Source: Salibacterium aidingense DSM 18341 (GTDB lineage: Bacteria; Bacillota; Bacilli; Bacillales; Marinococcaceae). From it: 64,000 nt of DNA. Each line of letters opens with the position of its first letter. The first letter of the stretch is position 1. The translations under genes were made by a program, and so were the position numbers. Below, one piece after another: positions 58,133 to 64,000 of this stretch. The stretch is from positions 124,001 through 188,000 of the forward strand of contig NZ_AUCI01000007.1 in assembly GCF_000429685.1 (NCBI RefSeq), given 5' to 3'. The notes beneath the pieces were generated by a model that saw nothing but the letters and a program-made list of their open reading frames with translations, did no database searches and had not been told where the DNA came from.

Positions 58133-58510
58133 TTATTTCTGCAGGTTCAGCTCATTTTCCATGCCCGATAGGATATAATCAATGGATTGAATCATTTCCC
58201 GGAATCGTTTCTGCTTAGTATCCGATTGAAAGGAGGTTACAGATGAAATTAATAGATTATCATGCGTATCTTCAATCTGTTTTAGATAAAAATAAGGAGG
58301 TTTCTCCTCTATAACCCATTTTTCTGCCAATGGCTTCCATTCATCCGCCCAGGCTTTCACCTGATCAGCAAAGGGTTTTACTTCCTCATAGAAATCCGGA
58401 GAATATTCAGGTTCCCGGGCTATGGTGGTATAATTCTGCAATGCCTGATTATTCAATTGTTTTAAAGCATTTGTTTTGTCATAAAGTTCTTTTTTCTGCT
58501 CTTGAAGCAT
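58133..58510 (-). CDS. yppE: DUF1798 family protein (YppE-like)
   Basis: A 125-residue helical protein. FYEEVKPFADQVKAWADEWKP, the central KPPYFYLKQIEDTHDNLL and KQKRFREMIQSIDYIL match YppE/DUF1798. In B. subtilis yppE lies close to recU and ponA, as here. It is 19 nt upstream of the sulfurtransferase gene. Function unknown. Confidence 0.85.
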   Translation of the reverse strand: MLQEQKKELYDKTNALKQLNNQALQNYTTIAREPEYSPDFYEEVKPFADQVKAWADEWKPLAEKWVIEEKPPYFYLKQIEDTHDNLLISSVTSFQSDTKQKRFREMIQSIDYILSGMENELNLQK

Positions 58511-58555
58511 AAAAGATCCCCCTCTTAACTTCCATCATATCAGGGGTGATGGCGT

Positions 58556-59047
58556 TCAATCAAATAGAAACAGGCTGGCAAGCAGGTTCCTTGCTTTTTT
58601 TGTCTGTTTGTTTGGAGCTTTGGGGGGAGTCTGTTGATATTGATACTGTTCCTCCATCCTCTGCACTTTCTGCTCCATCTTATCCAGCTGTTTGCTTAAG
58701 GCCTCCACTTTTTTCCGGTGTTCCACCAATTGAAATGTAACGATATCATCCGCTTTATTCACAATCATTCTTTCCAGCATATGCAGTTTATTTTCCGTTT
58801 CAGCCAGCCTGTCCATTACCGCGGCGGAAGATACCGTTTCCCCAGACTCCCGTTCACGCGCGTACAATTTTTGATTTTCCCGTTTTATTTCAAAAAAGTC
58901 TGCTACCGTTTCTTCTTTAAAGCAATAATGCCCGTACCCGTTCTCCGTATACGGAATATGATGTTTTTTCACCCATTTTAACACCGTGGCAGGAGAAACA
59001 TTCAGCTGATTAGCGATGTCCTTTGTTTTTAACCATTGTTCTGTCAT
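58556..59047 (-). CDS. racA: RacA-like DNA-binding protein (MerR-type HTH + coiled coil)
   Basis: A 163-residue protein. The N-terminus (WLKTKDIANQLNVSPATVLK, HIPYTENGYGHYCF) is a MerR-like winged helix. A long coiled coil follows (about 80-135, RLAETENKLHMLERMIV, KQLDKMEQKVQRMEEQ), then a basic segment and a hydrophobic tail NLLASLFLFD that could bind membrane. This layout is that of RacA, which anchors chromosome origins to cell poles in sporulation. A related regulator without that job cannot be excluded. Confidence 0.6.
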   Translation of the reverse strand: MTEQWLKTKDIANQLNVSPATVLKWVKKHHIPYTENGYGHYCFKEETVADFFEIKRENQKLYARERESGETVSSAAVMDRLAETENKLHMLERMIVNKADDIVTFQLVEHRKKVEALSKQLDKMEQKVQRMEEQYQYQQTPPKAPNKQTKKARNLLASLFLFD

Positions 59048-59168
59048 CTCAGATCCTCCTCCTTATTCGTTGTACCTGTTGAATTCTCAGCAGGGAAGGA
59101 GGATCCCTGCCCCGTTGACAGAACTAGTGTGTATTCGAGCAAGGTAGTCCAATTATTGAAGGATTCAA

Positions 59169-59207
59169 CAAAAAAAGCTCCGGCTCAGGCCGAAGCTGTT
59201 TTTTAAT
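59169..59207 (-). terminator. Terminator of remA
   Basis: AGCTTCGGCC/GCCGGAGCT-type stem with T-tract on the minus strand, overlapping the remA stop codon. Confidence 0.75.
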
Positions 59208-59457
59208 TATTGCTGTCATTTTCATTCAACCGCTGCGCCACTGTTTCCGGCTGAATAGCAGAAAGCAGTACATGATCACTGTCTGCCAGTATGATACTTC
59301 TCGTTTTTCTTCCATTTGTTACATCAATCAGCATTTTTCTTTCTCTGGCTTCCTGAATCAGTCGTTTGGTAGGAGCGGAATCAGAGCTGACAATAGATAC
59401 AATCCTCTCAGGAGGCATCATATTGCCAAATCCGAGATTAACCGGCTTTTCATTCAT
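59203..59457 (-). CDS. remA: RemA/DUF370 family biofilm-matrix regulator
   Basis: An 84-residue DNA-binding protein close to B. subtilis RemA, an activator of matrix and osmoprotection genes. [40 protein letters not shown] and [18 protein letters not shown] are diagnostic. The ATG at 59457 follows AAGTGAGGG. In B. subtilis remA precedes gmk; here it lies beside a RacA-like gene and recU, so it may be a relocated or second copy. Confidence 0.9.
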   Translation of the reverse strand: MNEKPVNLGFGNMMPPERIVSIVSSDSAPTKRLIQEARERKMLIDVTNGRKTRSIILADSDHVLLSAIQPETVAQRLNENDSNN

Positions 59458-59594
59458 CAAATCCCTCACTTTCTCTATCCTCCTTATCGTAACATGAGTA
59501 TCCCCTCTATTGTCTACTTTCAACCCTATTCCTACTTTCAGACGGTTCTTTCCTGCGATAAGATATGCTAAGATGTAGGAATGAAATATAAGAC

Positions 59595-59785
59595 AAGCGC
59601 AAGGCGCCCGCCTAAATAAAGGTTCTTCTACTAAAACCGTGCACGTCCTGGGACGGGCGTTGAAGCCGCCGCCTTCTGTGGCAACGACGATCTGACCTGC
59701 CTCCTGCAGGCCTTCGAGCCGATGTCGCCTGGAGCTGGAACTTAAAAACGCCCGAAATTTATATTTTTGTATATATGAGAAAAGG
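59595..59785 (+). repeat. Dispersed intergenic repeat upstream of recU
   Basis: The longest copy: AAGCGCAAGGCGCCCGCC, ACTAAAACCGTGCACGTC, CTTCTGTGGCAACGACG, GCCTGGAGCTGG, then CTTAAAAACGCCCGAAATTT and GAGAAAAGG at the end. The last block forms the recU ribosome binding site. Confidence 0.82.
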
Positions 59786-59795
59786 AAGATGTTAT

Positions 59796-60392
59796 ATGGC
59801 CTTTCGTTACCCGGGAGGGAAGAAATATACAGGTTCTGCTGCTTCTCAAAAAGGAAAAAGTTCTCCCTCCTTGTTTGGCAACCGCGGGATGTCATTGGAA
59901 CACGACCTGAATGAAACAAATCAATATTATAAAGCAGAAGGACTGGCTGTTATCCATAAAAAGCCCACTCCTGTCCAGATCGTAAACGTTGATTATCCCA
60001 AACGAAGTGCTGCCAAAATAACAGAAGCTTATTTTAAACAACCCTCGACAACAGACTACAATGGGATTTATCGTGGGAAATACATTGACTTCGAAGCAAA
60101 AGAGACAAGAAGTAAAACCTCTTTTCCTTTTGGAAATATCCATGCCCATCAGGTAGAACATATGAAACAAATCCTTCACCACAAGGGGATCGCTTTTCTG
60201 ATCATTCGTTTTTCTTTATTGGAGGAAACGTATTTATATGATGCTTCTCATTTTATATGGTGGTACACTCAGCAGCAGCAGCGAAAATCGATTCCAAAAC
60301 AGCACATTGAGGAGAAAGGGCATATCATACGCGTAAAATATGCCCCGCGCCTTGATTACCTGGAAACCGCTGATAATGTGTACTTTAGCTGA
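59796..60392 (+). CDS. recU: Holliday junction resolvase RecU
   Basis: Resolves Holliday junctions in recombination and chromosome segregation. The 198 residues match B. subtilis Rec[38 protein letters not shown], the catalytic [18 protein letters not shown] (Asp and Glu-x-Lys) and [21 protein letters not shown] at 59796 follows AAAAGGAAG from the repeat. It is 86 nt upstream of ponA, the conserved Bacillus pairing. Confidence 0.96.
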   Translation: MAFRYPGGKKYTGSAASQKGKSSPSLFGNRGMSLEHDLNETNQYYKAEGLAVIHKKPTPVQIVNVDYPKRSAAKITEAYFKQPSTTDYNGIYRGKYIDFEAKETRSKTSFPFGNIHAHQVEHMKQILHHKGIAFLIIRFSLLEETYLYDASHFIWWYTQQQQRKSIPKQHIEEKGHIIRVKYAPRLDYLETADNVYFS

Positions 60393-60478
60393 TGTAACCT
60401 TTTTGCACTCCCGCCGACTAATAAGTCAGACTTCAAAGAAACATTGGATTTATTGTTACAGAAAGGAAGAAATGAGTC

Positions 60479-63202
60479 ATGAGTGAAAATTACCGCTCCA
60501 GACAGGAACGACGTAAAGCACAGGAAACTTCCAAAAAGAAAAATAAAACAACCTCTTCCAATTCCAATAAGAAATCAAAACGCTCGATCTTTAAATATAT
60601 TGTTCTTATTACTTTAATTACTGGTTTTCTATTAGTCCTGGGAGGAGGCATCGCAGCGGCATTCATGATTAGTAACGCCCCTGCCCTCGATCCCGAAGAG
60701 CTGGTCTTTTCCCAGGCTGCTGAAATATATGATCAAAACGGGGAAGAAGTCACGCAGCTGCAGGCCGGAGAAAATCGCGACCTGATTGATATAGCCGATC
60801 TTCCCGAGCATGCAAAATCTGCCTTCGTTGCAGTGGAAGACGTCCGGTTTTATGATCACTTTGGCGTAGATATTCAGCGTATGTTCGGAGCTCTCGCCGC
60901 CAATTTCACGGAAGGCTTTGGAGCGGAAGGGGCCAGTACCATTACCCAGCAGGTCGTCAAAAACGCCTTTTTATCACCCGATAAAACAATTACAAGAAAA
61001 GTCCAGGAACAGTATCTGGCTGTCCGGCTGGAACAGCAGTACTCCAAAGAGCAGATCCTGGAAATGTATTTAAACTTGATCTATTTTGAACAGGGAGCTT
61101 ACGGCATCGGAGAGGCAGCCAGTATCTATTTTAATAAATCGGTAGATGAATTAACGATTGAAGATGCAGCCCTCCTCGCTGCCATCCCGAGAAGACCAAA
61201 TCATTATGAACCGATCCAGAATCCAGAAACCGCTAAAGAAAGAAGAAACATGATTATTAACTTGATGGCAGAACATGATTTTATTTCAAAGGAAGAAGCA
61301 GATCAGGCTAAAGCTGTGAATATAAATGAACAAATCGATTATAATCCGACACAGGAAGGGGTGGTGTACGATTCGTTCATGACCCATGTCCAAAAGGAGC
61401 TGGAGGATGTAGACGGAATTTCTTCCAACGAATTGTATTCCGCAGGATTAAAAATATATACAACGCTTGACACAGAGGCACAGGAATATGCGGAAGAAGT
61501 CATTCAGACCAACCAGCATATCAGCAATTACCCAGACAATGAAGACTTTCAGGTCGGTTTCACCCTGCTGGATACAGAGACCGGTGCGATTAAAGCCATG
61601 GTAGGGAACAGACAGAGCCGTGACGTTGCGAAAGGATTTAATTATGCAAGCAACGGCAGCGCCCAGCCCGGTTCCACCATTAAACCGCTGCTTGATTACG
61701 GCCCTGCCATTGAGTACAATCAGTGGTCAACTTACCATCAACTCGTGGATGAACCGCATACCTACACAGAAAATGGAGATAATCAAATACAGAACTATTC
61801 GGGCACCTACCGGGGCTCTGTCAGCATGAGGGAAGCCTTGATTGACTCCATTAACGTTCCTGCTGTCAAAGCACTGCAGCAAACCGGTCTGGAACAGGCT
61901 GGAGAATTTGCACGCGGTCTTGGACTGCCCTTGGAGAATGTGAATCCCGCTGCGGCTCTCGGCGGTGTGAATCCCGGCTTTTCCAGTTTGGAAATGGCAG
62001 GTGCTTACGCGGCGTTTGGAAATGAAGGAACCTATTCGGAGCCGTACGCCGTCCGCAGCATTGAATTCCGTGATGGAAGAGAAATGACGCTCGAGCATGA
62101 CTCCAGGCAGGCCATGAATGATTATACCGCCTACATGATCACTGACATGTTAAAAGATGTAGTGGATGAGGGGACAGGCACCGGAGCAAATATTCCAAGC
62201 CTGCCGCTTGCCGGAAAAACAGGGACTACCAATTTCACCGAATCCGAACATCAACAGTACGGTATCCCGGCCGGAGGAGATCCTGATGTCTGGTTTGCCG
62301 GCTATACCCCCCGGTACACGGCCGCTATCTGGACCGGTTTCAGCGGAAATCGGGGCGAAAATTATTTAATCAACGGGGAAAGTAATATTGCAAAAGAAAT
62401 CTTCAGGCTTGTGATGGGCAATGTCTCAGAAGGGGTGGATACGCCGGATTTCACGCAGCCTGATTCGGTGGAATCTATTGATATTGAACGAAGTACCGGA
62501 CAGCGGGCAAGTCAATATACGCCTCAAAGTGAAATTATTACAGAGCTGTTCGTTCAAGGCACCGGACCGGAAGATGTTTCTGATGAATTTGCCACCCCTG
62601 AACAGATTAATGAATTAAATGCTGTATATAACGAAGAAGACGACGAAATTCAGCTCAGCTGGAATTATGACGAAAACGAAATGCAAGGGCGTACCTTTGA
62701 AATTGAACATCGGTCCGAAGAAGGTTCCTATGAGTCATTAACAACCCAGTCGAACATGGAATATGTTCTGTCGGCCCCTGAAAAAGGGACGACTCACAGC
62801 TTTCGGGTAACGGTCATAAATGAAGAAGGACCTGATCAATCCAGTGATTCTGCAGAAGTTCAAGTGAATGTTCCAGACGAAGATGATCTGGAGGAGGAAG
62901 ACGAAGAAAGTGAAGAAGAAGAAAATGAAGACGGCCCTGGTTTAGATGAGCCGGGGGACAATCTGCCTCCGGATGAGGACGATGATAATGAAGGTCCGTC
63001 CGACAATGATAACAATACGGACCCTGATAATAACAATGATAATAATGGGAATCAAAACGGTAATAACAACAATGACAATGGCAATGGAAATGGAAATAAT
63101 GATTCCGACGACAGTACCGACGATGATACTGACGACGAGGCACAATCCAGTTCCACCGATGAGGAGGAGTCAAACAATGATGACTCCGGCGGTAATGAAT
63201 AA
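60479..63202 (+). CDS. ponA: Class A penicillin-binding protein 1
   Basis: Bifunctional peptidoglycan glycosyltransferase and transpeptidase. A basic cytoplasmic tail precedes the membrane helix (about 39-64). The GT51 domain has ED(120-121)VRFYDHFGVD and TITQQ. The transpeptidase has Ser399-T-I-Lys402, Ser457-I-Asn459 and Lys580-T-G. A fibronectin-III-like domain (about 705-795) and a tail of Asp, Glu, Asn and Gly (about 795-907) follow. AGAAAGGAAG precedes the ATG. The extreme tail suggests adaptation to salt or a wall-facing brush. Confidence 0.96.
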   Translation: MSENYRSRQERRKAQETSKKKNKTTSSNSNKKSKRSIFKYIVLITLITGFLLVLGGGIAAAFMISNAPALDPEELVFSQAAEIYDQNGEEVTQLQAGENRDLIDIADLPEHAKSAFVAVEDVRFYDHFGVDIQRMFGALAANFTEGFGAEGASTITQQVVKNAFLSPDKTITRKVQEQYLAVRLEQQYSKEQILEMYLNLIYFEQGAYGIGEAASIYFNKSVDELTIEDAALLAAIPRRPNHYEPIQNPETAKERRNMIINLMAEHDFISKEEADQAKAVNINEQIDYNPTQEGVVYDSFMTHVQKELEDVDGISSNELYSAGLKIYTTLDTEAQEYAEEVIQTNQHISNYPDNEDFQVGFTLLDTETGAIKAMVGNRQSRDVAKGFNYASNGSAQPGSTIKPLLDYGPAIEYNQWSTYHQLVDEPHTYTENGDNQIQNYSGTYRGSVSMREALIDSINVPAVKALQQTGLEQAGEFARGLGLPLENVNPAAALGGVNPGFSSLEMAGAYAAFGNEGTYSEPYAVRSIEFRDGREMTLEHDSRQAMNDYTAYMITDMLKDVVDEGTGTGANIPSLPLAGKTGTTNFTESEHQQYGIPAGGDPDVWFAGYTPRYTAAIWTGFSGNRGENYLINGESNIAKEIFRLVMGNVSEGVDTPDFTQPDSVESIDIERSTGQRASQYTPQSEIITELFVQGTGPEDVSDEFATPEQINELNAVYNEEDDEIQLSWNYDENEMQGRTFEIEHRSEEGSYESLTTQSNMEYVLSAPEKGTTHSFRVTVINEEGPDQSSDSAEVQVNVPDEDDLEEEDEESEEEENEDGPGLDEPGDNLPPDEDDDNEGPSDNDNNTDPDNNNDNNGNQNGNNNNDNGNGNGNNDSDDSTDDDTDDEAQSSSTDEEESNNDDSGGNE

Positions 63203-63278
63203 CAACCGTTATCTTAATTTTTCAGCCGATCCTCTACGCAATCGAAGTATGTTGACACGGCAATAAACAGGGCTACCT

Positions 63279-63317
63279 AAAAAATCCCGAACGATTTAAA
63301 GTCGTTCGGGATTTTTT
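63279..63317. terminator. CCGAACGA-family bidirectional terminator
   Basis: AAAAAATCCCGAACGA/TCGTTCGGGATTTTTT (16 bp, 7-nt loop) between convergent ponA and the next gene. No GGGACAAA box here. Confidence 0.9.
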
Positions 63318-63334
63318 AATTTTTATTGGTCTTG

Positions 63335-64000
63335 TCACAAGGAATGTTCAATAAACAAGAACTCTTCCTCTACCTCTTTTTTTCTTGAAGTATCAAACAG
63401 CCAGCGGCCACGTTCTTTTTCACTATCTATTTTCTCATGGAACTCCTTTATGATCGAGGAGGTTGTTTCGTTTAAAAATATCTGGATTTTTTCTTTTACT
63501 TGCTCTTCAAAGGAGGATGCCGCTGCTGTTGTTTCCAATTGGACGGCTTCCGCAAAAGCCTCCTTCAACTGCCTGCTTTTCTTATTTTCAAAGAAATCTT
63601 TGCTTGATTGATAAAAAGATAAAAAATCTTCTTTATTCAGAGAGAAACTATTATTCATATCAACAAAACGATGAAAATGGCATCCGCCGTCCCAGCCTTC
63701 CATCGTGAGCTCTTTCGGTTTATTTTCTTCAAGAAATTGCTGCACATATTGATAAATATGGTTTTTCATTTTCTCTTCCAGCCGGATCATTATTGTTTGT
63801 TGTTCTTGATGTAAATAAGTTTTTGCTAAACCTTCCAATTCCTGTAAAGCTCCAAGTAATTGCGATTTTTGTTTTCCTTTCGTTGAACCAGTTAGAACAG
63901 CCGGATTTACCGCCTGAGAGAAATAATCATGAATAATAAATTTGGTTCTTTCCTGCAGATACGTACACTGCTGCTGCAGTTCTTCCTGAAGTCCTGAAAC
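63335..64000 (-). CDS. C-terminal part of a large helical protein, possibly dynamin-like
   Basis: The open frame runs off the right edge; 221 residues are seen, all helical and charged, with SFYQSSKDFFENKKSRQLKE and a coiled-coil feel. A stop is present at 63335. The Phe-Phe-Glu with basic follow-up recalls the end of YpbR/DynA-type bacterial dynamins, which lie near ponA in some Bacilli. The GTPase part would be outside the window, so the call is open. Confidence 0.5.
   Translation of the reverse strand, partial: VSGLQEELQQQCTYLQERTKFIIHDYFSQAVNPAVLTGSTKGKQKSQLLGALQELEGLAKTYLHQEQQTIMIRLEEKMKNHIYQYVQQFLEENKPKELTMEGWDGGCHFHRFVDMNNSFSLNKEDFLSFYQSSKDFFENKKSRQLKEAFAEAVQLETTAAASSFEEQVKEKIQIFLNETTSSIIKEFHEKIDSEKERGRWLFDTSRKKEVEEEFLFIEHSL

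Noticed and set aside
59458-59919. Long N-terminal extension of remA to 238 residues
   Set aside because: The extra part is read through the intergenic repeat and antisense to the start of recU; the true start at 59457 has an SD and matches RemA length.
1-64000. tRNA, rRNA, CRISPR arrays, insertion sequences, prophage genes
   Set aside because: No cloverleaf with TTCGA-type arm, regularly spaced direct repeats, transposase motifs or phage structural genes were seen on reading.

Overview
The window reads as the chromosome of a spore-forming Bacillota of the Bacillaceae or a close relative. Gene families and strong AGGAGG-type ribosome binding sites match Bacillus subtilis (AddAB, NfrA, EndoA/MazF, KapB, RecU, PBP1, YdbS/YdbT, YppE), and KapB and a RacA-like protein point to sporulation. 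An acidic Asn/Asp-rich tail on PBP1 and an ectoine-hydrolase-like enzyme fit a salt-adapted lifestyle, but the genus cannot be set from the sequence alone. I saw no rRNA, tRNA, CRISPR array, insertion sequence or prophage. The window is core chromosome with a few accessory pieces.

Layout. 1-8.1 kb: DNA-end repair operon addB-addA-sbcD (minus; sbcD runs off the left edge). 8.2-9.3 kb: a small unknown gene and a structured intergenic stretch. 9.3-13.4 kb: odhA-odhB of the TCA cycle (minus). 13.8-16.1 kb: HAD phosphatase and YjiH-type membrane protein (plus). 16.2-20.9 kb: minus-strand single genes (two unknowns, a membrane-anchored esterase, nfrA) and a mazEF pair. 21.0-22.6 kb: lysine riboswitch-dapA, then yidD. 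22.6-33.7 kb: an accessory catabolic block. A PucR-type activator gene is divergent from an operon of a Cys/Met-type PLP enzyme, M20 amidohydrolase, ACT-less homoserine dehydrogenase and aldehyde dehydrogenase, followed by an M24 ectoine-hydrolase-like gene, a frameshifted permease and an EamA transporter. 33.7-41.8 kb: kapB, glutamate synthase gltB-gltD with a CcpA-like site, NRDE and DUF2203 genes. 42.0-45.3 kb: telA and two poorly known genes (plus). 45.7-49.2 kb: ydbT/ydbS, a small acidic protein and a CvfC-type protein. 49.4-54 kb: metallophosphoesterase, two thioredoxin-fold proteins, a PfpI-like protein, DUF3891 and ilvA. 54.2-57.3 kb: a 59-residue membrane protein in its own transcription unit, a phasin-like protein, UbiB/ABC1 kinase and a TRIC-type channel. 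57.3-59.5 kb: sulfurtransferase, YppE, RacA-like and RemA (minus). 59.6-63.2 kb: recU-ponA. The right edge cuts a large coiled-coil protein, perhaps dynamin-like.

The most interesting signals are (1) the PucR-linked block, whose enzymes converge on homoserine, aspartate semialdehyde or diaminobutyrate and whose divergent promoter carries two TTCTG-A-CAGAA-like dyads; (2) an intergenic repeat family, found in three full copies, whose 3' end supplies an AAAAGG that can act as the ribosome binding site of the next gene in two of them; (3) five hairpins sharing the stem CCGAACG/CGTTCGG, three of them with a GGGACAAA box on one side; (4) a possible small RNA at 17.55-17.71 kb; and (5) a tiny signal-peptide/membrane protein with its own promoter and terminator.
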